Positions 52,939-62,282 of a stretch of 64,000 nt of DNA are shown one piece after another. Under the pieces are notes generated by a model. The model ran no database searches and was not told the DNA's origin. It was given only the letters and a program-made list of their open reading frames with translations. This DNA is from Cohnella fermenti (GTDB taxonomy: Bacteria > Bacillota > Bacilli > Paenibacillales > Paenibacillaceae): positions 62,001 through 126,000 of the forward strand of contig NZ_SSOB01000011.1 in NCBI RefSeq assembly GCF_004801405.1, given 5' to 3'. Every line of letters begins with the position of its first letter. The first letter of the stretch is position 1. The translations under genes were made by a program, and so were the position numbers.

Positions 52939-53111
52939 TATGCGAAAAATCACATTGGCGAGGCACGATAACAGGCAGTTTGAGCAATTGTATGCGAAAA
53001 AACGCATTCGTGGAGGAATTTCCGGCCCGAGGTGCCGCATATATGCTAAAAATCGCATAAAAGCGGCACCAATGAGCCTCGAACCTCCGAGTGTATGCTA
53101 AAAACCGCATA
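52939..53111. repeat. Four-unit palindrome array, ~52-bp period (array 2)
   Basis: Palindromes TATGCGAAAAATCACAT, TATGCGAAAAAACGCAT, TATGCTAAAAATCGCATA and TATGCTAAAAACCGCATA are centred near 52947, 52999, 53050 and 53102. It lies between convergent genes and is a diverged inverted copy of array 1. Confidence 0.85.
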
Positions 53112-53182
53112 AAACGGCGCGCTTGCCTGCGAGCAGCCTGGCGAGTGCGCCGGCAAGTGCGCGAGTTGCGGCAGGAGTGCGG

Positions 53183-53656
53183 TTATTTCGCCTGCATCTC
53201 CCGCGTCGGTCCGAGCACGCCGGGCACCGGCAGGCCCGCTTGGCGAAGCAGCACGGTCATCTGGCCGCGATGGTGCGTCTGGTGGTCGATCAGCTTGCGG
53301 AGGAATTGGCCGCGCGGCATCTTGCCTCCGAACACGGAGATCTCTTCGGCCATCTGCTCGTCCGTCCACTTCGCTTCGGTCTTGTACGCCTCGGCGATCT
53401 CTTCATACTTCGCCGCGACGTCCGCGATTCGGTCGGGCGCCGGGGCGCCGCGCTCCGCAGCCGGTATCTGCAGCCCCGCGATGAGGCCGAACGCTCCCGC
53501 CGTTCCGGTCAGATGCCAAGCCAGCCAGTTCAGCGTATTGTGTCCCTCGACGATTGCGGTTTCTTTTTTCTCATCGGTAATCGCTTTGAATACGGCCAGC
53601 GTGCCCGCGGCCGAAGCCGACCAATCCTGCAGGAAATCTTCCGTTGTCCGGTACAT
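53183..53656 (-). CDS. DinB-family protein
   Basis: A 157-aa four-helix-bundle protein of the DinB/YfiT type, usually metal-dependent hydrolase or thiol-transferase-like with unclear function. His residues at the expected sites appear in LNWLAWHLTG and LIDHQTHHRGQM. The start MYRTTEDF has GGAGGG upstream; the frame is open for 90 more codons but those do not look like DinB. Stand-alone. Confidence 0.82.
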   Translation of the reverse strand: MYRTTEDFLQDWSASAAGTLAVFKAITDEKKETAIVEGHNTLNWLAWHLTGTAGAFGLIAGLQIPAAERGAPAPDRIADVAAKYEEIAEAYKTEAKWTDEQMAEEISVFGGKMPRGQFLRKLIDHQTHHRGQMTVLLRQAGLPVPGVLGPTREMQAK

Positions 53657-54038
53657 TCGTATGTTCCCTCCACAAAGTAAGTAAGTATCTCTTCTATTGT
53701 ATGTGGGATGAGCGGCGAATTCAAACGGAACGGCGGACGAACGCCCCTGGCACCATTCGTCCGCCCCCATACACGGTTCTTTTTTTAAAGCCAGGGCCTC
53801 CAGCATAACGCGCCACACATCGCCCCCTCCCTCGTTCTCGATGCCTTCCGCCTCAGGCGGACATACGGCAACAGCCTCCATCGTCCGGATCGGCGCCACG
53901 TATTCGGCTTCGCGCACATAGGCCATAAAGGCGCTGCCGCCTTGAATCGGCGGAATTGCTCCTGCTTCACCGAGCGCGCCGACAGATCAAAGATGGGAAC
54001 CCACGAAGCAAATTCCCTGACAGCCAATTGCAGCCGAA
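53657..54038. other. Intergenic stretch with open frame, no assignable gene
   Basis: On the minus strand 53657-53926 is open (includes FMAYVREAEYVAPIRTM, out of frame with the part above it), with a biased codon use that looks formerly coding. I do not recognise it; it may be a decayed gene fragment. Confidence 0.3.
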
Positions 54039-54662
54039 TCAGTCGGCTGCGCGCGCTTCGCATGAAAGTCCCTTCACGAATCCCGCGATATAAGCCGCCT
54101 GCAGACAGCGGGCTTCCTCCGTAAAGTGGACGTGATCGCAATAGACATGCTCTCCCAGCGCGCGGCTGAAGGCATAGAGATCCAGCACCGGAATGCCGTA
54201 CCTCCCCGCCGTTGCTTCTGCCGCTTCGTTAAACCGCAGAAGATCCCGATCATAGCGTTTAAACTCGCTGACTCCGGCATTGTGCCGTTCGTCCGGCACG
54301 GGAGTGGATTGAATCCAGACGACCTGCCCGATCCCCGTCCGTTCGAGGACCGCGAAGATCGCCGCCAGATTGCTCTTGTAGCTGTCAAGCTCGACCAGTC
54401 GGGCGCCCGTTCGCGGGTCCCGCTTGATGTCGTGAAGACCGCAATTCAGCAGCAAGCCGTCGTAGGCCAGATCGCCGAGCACGGCTCTCTCCCGCACATA
54501 CTCCAGCACCCGGCCGCTGTCGCCGCCGTTCGCCCCGGCGGGCCGGTCAAGATTCGCCGCCGCGTCCCTGTCGCCTTCCTTCGTATGAACGTCGTATTCG
54601 CCCGCCAGCAGCCTTCTCAAATACGGGGTGTAATGGAAGGCGATGCTGTCTCCCAACACCAA
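54039..54662 (-). CDS. SGNH/GDSL hydrolase
   Basis: A 207-aa lipase/acylhydrolase-type esterase. Block I VLGDSIAFHY (nucleophile Ser), block III-like LNCGLHDIK in place of the usual GxND, block V DHVHF (Asp-His). No signal peptide. The start is unclear: TTG at 54662 is used here, with GGGAGAGGG somewhat far upstream; the block I position so close to the N-terminus is normal. Adjacent to a second SGNH gene; probably deacylates imported oligosaccharides. Confidence 0.75.
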   Translation of the reverse strand: MVLGDSIAFHYTPYLRRLLAGEYDVHTKEGDRDAAANLDRPAGANGGDSGRVLEYVRERAVLGDLAYDGLLLNCGLHDIKRDPRTGARLVELDSYKSNLAAIFAVLERTGIGQVVWIQSTPVPDERHNAGVSEFKRYDRDLLRFNEAAEATAGRYGIPVLDLYAFSRALGEHVYCDHVHFTEEARCLQAAYIAGFVKGLSCEARAAD

Positions 54663-54684
54663 CAGCCTCTTGTTCCGTTCGATG

Positions 54685-55815
54685 CTAATCCCTCTCCCTT
54701 CCGCCGCTTCCGCCGATCAGGAACGCCCCGATCCGAATCCATGTCCCCGCGGACAACGGCTGGCGCTCCGATAGGATGGTCAACGTGCACGTGTGCATCG
54801 CGTCGTCCAATCGATCGCACAGCAGCACATAATGGGCCCGTGCGAATTGCGTTGCATAGCGATCCCAAGCGGACGCCCTCTCGGGAACGGAGCCGTCCAC
54901 CGACCACTCGATGTCCCCGGAATCCTCCGCCACCAACCAATAGATGCCGAGCGCCGTGCCCGCGAACGTGAACCGCAGCACCGTTCCCGGCTCATTCGCT
55001 GTCAGCATGTGCGGATATTTGCCCTTTAAGGAGCGGCTGTCCCTCCGCCACCCCGGCTGCGCGACCTTCCATGCGTCAAGCAGATGGCCCTCCAACGGCT
55101 GCCTGTGCAGCGCGGGCGGCAGCAACGGTGCGGATGGCATCGGCAACTGCCGTTCCCCGCGATCCTCCCGCGCGCGGCAGAGGTATCGCATGCGCTCCTG
55201 CTCCAGATACTCCCCCACCGAATCGGCGTAGAGTCGATGCCCTCGATCGGAAGGGTGCGTCCCGTCCGGCAAGAGGAGCTCGATTCGGCCCGCTTCCCCA
55301 GCCGCGAATAACGCCATCGCCCGACCCGCGTCCACCGATCCAAGGCCGTAGTGCTTCGCGATGCGCTCATGGGCCCTCACGCTGCGGGGAACCTGCTTCG
55401 TCTTGTCCTCCAGCCAGCGGCGAATGGCCGTATAGACCAGCACGATACCGGCCTCGGGACGCCGGCGCCGAATCTGCCGCACGATTCCTTCCATCGCTCG
55501 TTCGACCCTGGTCTCATCCGTTCCCGCATCGTTCACGGCGAACTCCACGAATACAAGGTCCGGGTTCGCGTCCAGCAGGTCCTCCCCGCAGCGGAACGCC
55601 CCCAGGTCGGAGCCCGTTCCTCCGATGGCCGCATTGCGCTCCCGGATGTCCGCGCCGGGGAACCGTTCCCGGAACCAGCGCGTCGTCAGCGCTCGCCAAG
55701 AAGCCGTCTCTCTATCGGATGCCCCTTCTCCGACAGTAATGGAGCCGCCGAAGTAGCCGATGACGACAGAATCTCCGCCTGCCGCCCGGCGCCATACAGC
55801 ATCCAGCTTGCTCAC
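54685..55815 (-). CDS. SGNH/GDSL hydrolase with C-terminal beta domain
   Basis: A 376-aa esterase. Block I is IGYFGGSITVGEGAS, block II around RNAAIGGTGSDLG, block III FVEFAVNDAG, block V DGTHPSDRGH. After about residue 225 comes a beta-rich domain (LRFTFAGTALGIYWLVAEDS) likely for carbohydrate contact. GTG start overlaps the upstream stop by four bases (GTGA), so it is translationally coupled to the beta-helix enzyme. No signal peptide. Confidence 0.82.
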   Translation of the reverse strand: MSKLDAVWRRAAGGDSVVIGYFGGSITVGEGASDRETASWRALTTRWFRERFPGADIRERNAAIGGTGSDLGAFRCGEDLLDANPDLVFVEFAVNDAGTDETRVERAMEGIVRQIRRRRPEAGIVLVYTAIRRWLEDKTKQVPRSVRAHERIAKHYGLGSVDAGRAMALFAAGEAGRIELLLPDGTHPSDRGHRLYADSVGEYLEQERMRYLCRAREDRGERQLPMPSAPLLPPALHRQPLEGHLLDAWKVAQPGWRRDSRSLKGKYPHMLTANEPGTVLRFTFAGTALGIYWLVAEDSGDIEWSVDGSVPERASAWDRYATQFARAHYVLLCDRLDDAMHTCTLTILSERQPLSAGTWIRIGAFLIGGSGGRERD

Positions 55816-58800
55816 TGCGGTTCGCTCCCTTCCTTGCCGTCCCTTGCTTCATTCGGCGGTTCCCGAAGCGTGATGCTGCCCCGGGTGACCGTAAGTCCGA
55901 AGTATCCGGGCTCCCGGATGCAGCCGTCCCACCGGTCCAGGGCAGCGAACACTTCCTTCCCGTCGACCCGCAGCGTCAGCCGAACCCCGTCCGCTTCATT
56001 GACGGCAGCCGTCTCCAGGCAACACGGCTGCCCATTGCGAATGAAGGCGTTCGGAATGGTATCCCCCGCCAACGCGGGATAGGGATACACATTGCCGAAC
56101 AATTGCGTGCGCTGACGATCCCGGAAGCGATGAAGCTCGATCCCCTTCGGCGCAATAACCATGACATAGCCGGCATTGTCGGCATCGAAGGCTCGGCCGG
56201 AGGGCTGTCGGCTGCGCAAGTATAGGCAGACCAGCTCATTGTCTGCCGCTTCCAGCAGCAGGCCGAAGCGCAGCCGCTCGTCGCCGAAGGCCCGCCCCCG
56301 ATACACCGCCGTGCCGATCCCGCCTTCCGTGAACGCCCGCAGCAGGCCGGGGCCGTTCGCGATCTCCATATCGGGACTGACGCTCCAGTAAGCCGGATCG
56401 CGAACGAAGCGGCCCGCCGGGTCCGGACTCCCGCATACGCGAACCTCGGTGCTCGCTCCTTTCGCTGCGTTATTTTCCCCTTCGCCTGTCCCTGTTCCCG
56501 AACCCGCTTCCGCCCGAAGAAGCGCTTGGCCCGGGGCCGCCGCGGTCAACTTCCCATCCGGATCGACCCGCAGCACCTCCGGCCGATCGGAATGGAAGCG
56601 TGCCTCCTCGTCGACATAGCTTCTTCCCAGACTCGTGCGGCAGACCAGACGGGCTCGCTGGCTTGCGCCGGGCAGCATCGCATCCGTCTTGAGCTCGATG
56701 TGCCTGCCGACAACGGAATCTCCGACATAGACATCGATGTCCGCCGACTTGACGATTCCCCTCCGTTCGACCGTTACCCGAATTCTGCAGCGCCCCGGGG
56801 CGATCCCCCGCGCCATACCGCGCGAATCCGCCGTCGCAATCGCGTCGTCGTCCGACGAATAGTGCACAACAGCATCTGCCAGATTGTCGATGCGCACGCC
56901 GCGCACCGTCCGGGCGACGAACCCGGGCACCCGCTCGCCGCCGACCTCAAGAAGCAGACATTCCTTGTCCGACAGCACCTCTCCGAGATCGTCGTAGTCC
57001 GGACGAAGATGGGCATAAGCGGGCGGCAGCCCGGCTTGCCGAATGACCGCCTCCACCGGCTCGGGCCAATTCCGGCGAGGATATCGCTGCGGCTCTTCGA
57101 TCTCTACACCCGCCTGGCCCAGGCTGCGATTCATGTAGCAATACCCTTGATCGATCCAGGTGTTCGCAATGGCAATATCGTGAAGCTTGCGGCTGATTCC
57201 GCTGATGTTGCACCACAATTCCGTCTTCTCGAACACATTGCCGTCCGCCTGCCAGTCGGAGCTGCCCTCGTCGAAGTAGAAGCCGCCGTACTTGGGTTCG
57301 ACCTGATTGCGTATATAGTTGTTGGAGATAACGTTCGGATGCTCCCGCGTTCCTCCCGTCGCCCCGATAAAGTACATGCCTCCTCCATCGAACATGGTCG
57401 TCATGAAGGTGTCCACGACATTCCGGCAGATGCTCATGCCGCGAGTGCAAGTCACATCTGGCACATCCCAGCCGTATCCGATATGCAGAGCCGAATAGGG
57501 GACCCGGCAGATCTCGTTGTTGCGGATCTCCGTATTCCGGGTAAACGTCGCGGAGATGGCTGTTGCGGACCGGTATTCCAACCCGATGTCGTGCAAATAA
57601 TTGCCGACGATCCGGTTGTCCGAGATCATGTCCGCTTCTTCCGGCAAGCAGTTGCTCCGGTTCTCCGGATTGCGGAATTCGGGGTCGCCGATGCTGATCC
57701 CGCCCCCCGATACGTCGGCGATCTCGCACCCTTCGATCCGGTTGCGGCAGCTTGCCTTGGTGATCCGCAAGGCGGTGATGCCCAGCTTGGTCAGCCGGCA
57801 ATCCTCGAGCGTCACATCATCGGCATACTCGATCTCCACAGCCGCATCGCTCTGATGGTCGCTGTCGAACTCCTCCCCGATCGATTCCCGAATATAGTTG
57901 TTCTGGCTGTCGCAGTGCCCGTTGGCATAATTGGGCCGCAGCCAACCGGCATACTCGAAGTCGAGGCTGCGGAAGGTCAGACGGCCTGCCTTGCGGGAGG
58001 ATGAGCTTCCTCTGACGGACAGCAGCACGTCGATCGTCGGCACCACCGCCTCTGCCGTGCCCATGTCCTCTTCCGGAAGCGGGATGTAATACAACAGGCC
58101 TTCGCCGCTGTCCAGGCACCACTCGCCGGGATTGCGAAGCAAGCCGGGGTCGTTCTCGATCCATGAGGGCAGCTTGGCCGACGTTCCGTATTTGTGCGTG
58201 ATGTAGAAAAAACCGGGCTGCTTCATATAGATCGCCGTTCGGTTCCCGAGCGGCTCCACCCGGTCCACGGTGCAGCGGGACATGGTAAAGCTGTTCGGGT
58301 AGACGAGTTCCACATCGCCCGGATTGCGCCACGAGAGGGGGGACGGATCGTCCGTGATATAGGCGGGGCCTCCGGTCAGGCGGCATTCGGGATCGAACTC
58401 CGTGCGGCCGAGGAACCCCCGATCGCTGCGGGCGCGCTGGGCTCTGCGTCCGTTGACGTACAATTGCCGGGTCGACAGCGTGCCGACGAAGGCCCGATAG
58501 ATCCGCTTCTCCTCGTCGCAGCATTCCCATTCTTCGATGCGCCGTCCGCCCGAGATGACCGCCCGTTCTCCGGGATACGAGCGGTAGACGACCTGATGGC
58601 CGTTCCTCCCCGAGTCCTCCTCGCCGAAGATCAGGCCGGATTCGCGCAGCGGATAGCGGTCGTCCGTTCCCCCGAAGCGGTTAAACAGCGGCACGCTGCG
58701 GGTCTGCCAAGACGGCCGGTAGACGCCGCCCCGGAGATAAACGCATAGGTCGGCGCTTATCCCGGGAATGAGCGATCGCACTCTTCTCTTGGCTTCCTCG

Positions 58801-58952
58801 ATCGTCCGCAGCGGGCAATCGAGCCCTCCTTCGTTGTTGTCATCCCCATGAAGTGCATCCACGTAGAGGCTCGAGCCGTCTGCCGTATCTGCCACATCTG
58901 CCGTAACTGCCGTCCCTGCCGTATCTATCGTCACAGCTATCTCTGCCGTCAT
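55812..58952 (-). CDS. Large parallel beta-helix glycosidase (GH141-like) with Ig-like domains
   Basis: A 1046-aa protein. After a short Thr/Ala/Asp-rich N-terminus comes a right-handed parallel beta-helix (about 28-650; LYVDALHGDDNNEGGLDCPL, YLRGGVYRPS, FDGGGMYFIGATGGTREHPN, GGFYFDEGSSDW), close to GH141-type enzymes (alpha-L-fucosidase or xylanase are known activities). Then two bacterial Ig-like (Big_2) domains (about 675-860) and a C-terminal lectin-like beta domain. AAAGGAG lies well placed before the ATG, and there is no signal peptide, so a cytoplasmic location is predicted. Cotranscribed with two SGNH esterases. Confidence 0.75.
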   Translation of the reverse strand: MTAEIAVTIDTAGTAVTADVADTADGSSLYVDALHGDDNNEGGLDCPLRTIEEAKRRVRSLIPGISADLCVYLRGGVYRPSWQTRSVPLFNRFGGTDDRYPLRESGLIFGEEDSGRNGHQVVYRSYPGERAVISGGRRIEEWECCDEEKRIYRAFVGTLSTRQLYVNGRRAQRARSDRGFLGRTEFDPECRLTGGPAYITDDPSPLSWRNPGDVELVYPNSFTMSRCTVDRVEPLGNRTAIYMKQPGFFYITHKYGTSAKLPSWIENDPGLLRNPGEWCLDSGEGLLYYIPLPEEDMGTAEAVVPTIDVLLSVRGSSSSRKAGRLTFRSLDFEYAGWLRPNYANGHCDSQNNYIRESIGEEFDSDHQSDAAVEIEYADDVTLEDCRLTKLGITALRITKASCRNRIEGCEIADVSGGGISIGDPEFRNPENRSNCLPEEADMISDNRIVGNYLHDIGLEYRSATAISATFTRNTEIRNNEICRVPYSALHIGYGWDVPDVTCTRGMSICRNVVDTFMTTMFDGGGMYFIGATGGTREHPNVISNNYIRNQVEPKYGGFYFDEGSSDWQADGNVFEKTELWCNISGISRKLHDIAIANTWIDQGYCYMNRSLGQAGVEIEEPQRYPRRNWPEPVEAVIRQAGLPPAYAHLRPDYDDLGEVLSDKECLLLEVGGERVPGFVARTVRGVRIDNLADAVVHYSSDDDAIATADSRGMARGIAPGRCRIRVTVERRGIVKSADIDVYVGDSVVGRHIELKTDAMLPGASQRARLVCRTSLGRSYVDEEARFHSDRPEVLRVDPDGKLTAAAPGQALLRAEAGSGTGTGEGENNAAKGASTEVRVCGSPDPAGRFVRDPAYWSVSPDMEIANGPGLLRAFTEGGIGTAVYRGRAFGDERLRFGLLLEAADNELVCLYLRSRQPSGRAFDADNAGYVMVIAPKGIELHRFRDRQRTQLFGNVYPYPALAGDTIPNAFIRNGQPCCLETAAVNEADGVRLTLRVDGKEVFAALDRWDGCIREPGYFGLTVTRGSITLREPPNEARDGKEGSEPQ

Positions 58953-59085
58953 TGCCGAACATCTCCTTTGGTATAATCGACGCTGTAGCCTCCCTCATTA
59001 TAAATTTGGAGCATAACCCCCGTAAGATAGCGTTTCCATTAAAAACCGTGCGAAAGTGACGATCGAGACGTACTATTTTCCACAT

Positions 59086-59925
59086 TCACCCGTTTGGCTT
59101 CCGGAACAATTCGTGCACAGAGACGACGGCTCGAACTTGCTGCTCTTCCGTTAGGGCCTCAAAATGGAGAAACTGGCTCCGCATCTTCATTAGACTTGTC
59201 TTCGCATCGGACAACGGAAAGTATTCCATCCCGACATACCCGTCGTAACCCGCTCCGCGAATCGCCTCAAGGACATTCGGATAATGAATCTCGCCGGTGC
59301 CCGCTTCATGCCGTCCGGGATGATCCGCCATATGGAAATAGGCGATTCGATCGATATGGGAAACAATCGCGGGAATGAGATTGCCTTCGGTGATCTGCTG
59401 ATGATACATATCGAAGACAAGCTTCACATACGGGCTGTCCACTTCGTCGATAATGGCGAAGGCTTCCGACGAACGCTCCAGATAGTAACCCGGATGGTCG
59501 ATCCGGGTGTTAAGCGGCTCGATGAGCAAGGTGATGCCGGCTTGTGCAAGCAAAGGCACGGCTTCCTTCAGACCGGCGATCAGGCTCATCCGCTGCGCCT
59601 CCCGCGACACGCCCGGCAATAGGTTGCCTGTCTGGCTGATCAGATGAGCACAGTTCAACCGGCGGGCAACGGTCAGGCTCTCCTGCAATCCGGCGATATA
59701 ACGACTGCGGCAGGCCGGGTCCACCAGAGAAACCATCCGTGTGCACATCGAAGCCAATGTCAATTCGAGACGATCTTTGGCGCGCTCCAGCTCGTCCAGT
59801 TCCTTGTCCCACCAGCCCCACATTTCAAAAGCGTTGTAACCGATCGCCCGCACCAGTTCCAGTTGTTCGCCGATGCTCATGCGCGTTTGCCCGAAAACAG
59901 CATCGATTGAAGGAGAAAATATCAT
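59086..59925 (-). CDS. Sugar isomerase/epimerase, hydroxypyruvate-isomerase family
   Basis: A 279-aa xylose-isomerase-like TIM barrel. Metal-binding residues are suggested by LLIEPLNTR (Glu), VFDMYHQQ (Asp, His), MADHPGRHEAGTGEIHYPNV and VGMEYFP (Glu). The HPGRHEAGTGEI motif is that of Hyi/OtnI-type proteins. GAGGAG precedes the start, 30 bases after the dehydrogenase. It probably interconverts a keto-sugar derived from the polysaccharide; the true substrate is unknown. Confidence 0.85.
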   Translation of the reverse strand: MIFSPSIDAVFGQTRMSIGEQLELVRAIGYNAFEMWGWWDKELDELERAKDRLELTLASMCTRMVSLVDPACRSRYIAGLQESLTVARRLNCAHLISQTGNLLPGVSREAQRMSLIAGLKEAVPLLAQAGITLLIEPLNTRIDHPGYYLERSSEAFAIIDEVDSPYVKLVFDMYHQQITEGNLIPAIVSHIDRIAYFHMADHPGRHEAGTGEIHYPNVLEAIRGAGYDGYVGMEYFPLSDAKTSLMKMRSQFLHFEALTEEQQVRAVVSVHELFRKPNG

Positions 59926-59955
59926 ATCCGCGCTCCTCTTCTTATCCTTTACTTT

Positions 59956-61008
59956 TTAATAGGTCAACACGACCTGAATGATATCGTCGGCATGCGAATC
60001 GATCATACGATAAGCGTCGGCCGCCTGTTCATAGGGAATGCGATGAGTGATCAGGTTGTCCAGCTTTAATCTCGCGAGCAGCGACAGACAGGTCTCTTCC
60101 TTCCGCTTGTGATCCCACATATGACGAATGTCGGGATTGATGCGGCTGGTCTGCGAGGACTTGAGCGTGATTCGATTGTGGTGGAACTCTTCCGCCAGGT
60201 TCAAGTCGACGCACGCCCCCTGGTACCAGCCGAGCGCCGTCACCGTACAATCCGGCGCCGCCATGCGAATCGCCTGCTGCAACGCCCGCTGGCTGCCGGA
60301 TACCTCAATGACTGCATCCGCCCCTCTTGCATTCGTCAGCTTGCGAATCTCGTAAGCGACATCTTCCCCGGACGCGGCGTTAAACACGTGATCGGCGCCG
60401 ACCGCAAGAGCAGTCTGCAGCCGCTTGTCCAGCACGTCGACGCCGATGACCCGATGCGCCCCCGACATCTTGGCCATCTGCACGACCAGTTGCCCAAGCA
60501 CACCGAGGCCGGAGACGACGACCGTGTCGCCCAGTTTAATCCGGGTATCGAGAATACCGTTATAGGCCGTCATCAGGTTAGTAAACAGGACGCCAAATTC
60601 AGGAGGCAAATCTTGAGGAAGTTTGATCACTTCCCTGTGGGACTTGACCGCTTCCGATTGATGAGGCGCATTAGCGTAAACGAGATCGCCGGGCTTGAGG
60701 TCCCCCGCATCCTCGCCGGTCTCCACCACCTCTCCTACGCAGGCATAGCCCATATACCACACGCCGGGGTCGCAACTGCGGATCGGATAATGCCACGCTT
60801 CCTCTGTCTCGACGGGACGGAACAACCGGTATTCGCTGTCGTTGTTGCGGCTAAAGAAGGGGGCGATGCCCCGGTAAACGTTCATCTCCGAGCCGTGACT
60901 GATACCGGAATATAATGTGCGAATACGGACTTGTCCCGGCCCGGCCTCCAAGTCGCCTCTTTCGACCACTCGCAATTGCTTTGGACCTTCATATACCAAA
61001 ATTCTCAT
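59956..61008 (-). CDS. Zinc-type medium-chain dehydrogenase
   Basis: A 350-aa MDR-family alcohol/polyol dehydrogenase. Rossmann motif VVVSGLGVLGQLVVQMAK, upstream GHG-like region replaced by SGISHGSEMNVYRG, so the catalytic zinc site may be atypical, as in the YjmD-like or bacteriochlorophyllide dehydrogenase-like branch. The start MRILVYEG has GGTGGAGG six bases upstream; the longer frame to 61122 overlaps the divergent AraC gene. Leads the operon with the isomerase, GH141-like and SGNH genes. Confidence 0.85.
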   Translation of the reverse strand: MRILVYEGPKQLRVVERGDLEAGPGQVRIRTLYSGISHGSEMNVYRGIAPFFSRNNDSEYRLFRPVETEEAWHYPIRSCDPGVWYMGYACVGEVVETGEDAGDLKPGDLVYANAPHQSEAVKSHREVIKLPQDLPPEFGVLFTNLMTAYNGILDTRIKLGDTVVVSGLGVLGQLVVQMAKMSGAHRVIGVDVLDKRLQTALAVGADHVFNAASGEDVAYEIRKLTNARGADAVIEVSGSQRALQQAIRMAAPDCTVTALGWYQGACVDLNLAEEFHHNRITLKSSQTSRINPDIRHMWDHKRKEETCLSLLARLKLDNLITHRIPYEQAADAYRMIDSHADDIIQVVLTY

Positions 61009-61120
61009 CGCAGCCTCCACCTTTCCGATTCTTTCACCAGAAGTATACTGAAATTCCGGCTTCGACATGTTATCGTCGATACAGAGGAATTTACCACTTT
61101 TACAGATATCGGAGGCAGCC

Positions 61121-61987
61121 ATGTTAAATGATCGACTGGAGGAGACGATTCATTTTCTACTGCGCAAAGCGGAATTAAACATTCTGGCTTTCGAACAGAA
61201 TCGCCGGACGAAGATGGGCTTTATGAATCGTCGGCTCCCCTTCTATGTGATGTCCTATCACAAGGAAGGCACGGCAAAACTGCGCATCGGCGGCGATCAG
61301 TTGATCGAGGTTCCTCCGAAAACCGTTTTGTTCATCCCTCCGTTCGTCCTGCACGATCACTTCAAAGATACGGGCGAGCGCACGGAATTTATGTACTGGC
61401 ACTTTACCTTCATGATAGATCGCGTGTTTGACGTGCTGCAGTTTTTTCAAATCCCGTACCAATTCCCACTGAGGAACTTCAAGCTGTTTGAAGAGACCTT
61501 CGCCGGTTATCTGGCAGAATTGGAGAGGCCGAAGACAGGCTTCCCGCTAGGGCCTATTCTGGAAAAGGCGAAATCCTACGAGTTGCTATATTATCTGCTG
61601 CAGGAAGCATTGGCTTGCGACGAGATGAGCGCCTTGACTTCGCAAGCCCACCGTTTCCTCGACATTCTGGTGCATATCTTCCAAAAACCCGAGCAGCCGC
61701 TGTCGCTGCGGGAGCTGGCCGTCGACTACCACATGAATGCCACTTATATCTCGAACAGATTCAAGGCGCTTTACGGTATCGGTCCGATTCAACTGCAGCG
61801 TGAAGTGCGCATTCAGAAAGCCCGGTCGCTGCTGGCTGCAAGCGATCTGCCCGTCGCAGAGATCGGCCGGCTGGTCGGCTGTGAAGAACTGCAGCATTTC
61901 TCGCGGCTCTTTAAATCCATCGTCGGCATGTCTCCGTCCGACTATCGGAGAGCAAGCCGGAATTCTATCAAATCCGAGCTTCTGTAA
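61121..61987 (+). CDS. AraC-family regulator
   Basis: A 288-aa activator: cupin-like N-terminal domain (YHKEGTAKLRIGGDQLIEVP, FIPPFVLHDH) and AraC double helix-turn-helix (MNATYISNRFKALYGIGPIQ; PVAEIGRLVGCEELQHFSRL). GGAGG six bases before the ATG decides the start. Divergent from the dehydrogenase operon with 112 bases between, so it likely controls it. Confidence 0.88.
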   Translation: MLNDRLEETIHFLLRKAELNILAFEQNRRTKMGFMNRRLPFYVMSYHKEGTAKLRIGGDQLIEVPPKTVLFIPPFVLHDHFKDTGERTEFMYWHFTFMIDRVFDVLQFFQIPYQFPLRNFKLFEETFAGYLAELERPKTGFPLGPILEKAKSYELLYYLLQEALACDEMSALTSQAHRFLDILVHIFQKPEQPLSLRELAVDYHMNATYISNRFKALYGIGPIQLQREVRIQKARSLLAASDLPVAEIGRLVGCEELQHFSRLFKSIVGMSPSDYRRASRNSIKSELL

Positions 61988-62282
61988 ACGAAAAGCGTAA
62001 GCGTAAATTGCCGATGTACTGTAACTGTGCGATCGGTGATCCATCGAGCTTTCTCATCCCGCCGTGCGCTAGCTCTCCTTCTCTCCACCTCCTCGCAAGA
62101 AAATTTCCATATTATAGTTGATACAAGGCCGCTATCCCCCCTTCTGCGCGGTTATGCCTCTTCTCCCCTTGGATCAGGAACCTCCGCTTGCCGATCATGC
62201 CCTTGGGTCTTAGGACAGCCCATTCCCCTTGCACCTCCTTATCCTGAACGAAAGGGAGAAGAGACCTAATGCCGCCAGAGGA

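Noticed and set aside
42687..53111. CRISPR array
   Set aside because: Regular spacing near 52 bp looks CRISPR-like, but the repeats are degenerate, spacers are alike between arrays, only four units each, and there are no cas genes.
53657..53926. 90-residue N-terminal extension of DinB
   Set aside because: The internal ATG has a good GGAGGG site and starts the family fold; the extension shows no DinB similarity.
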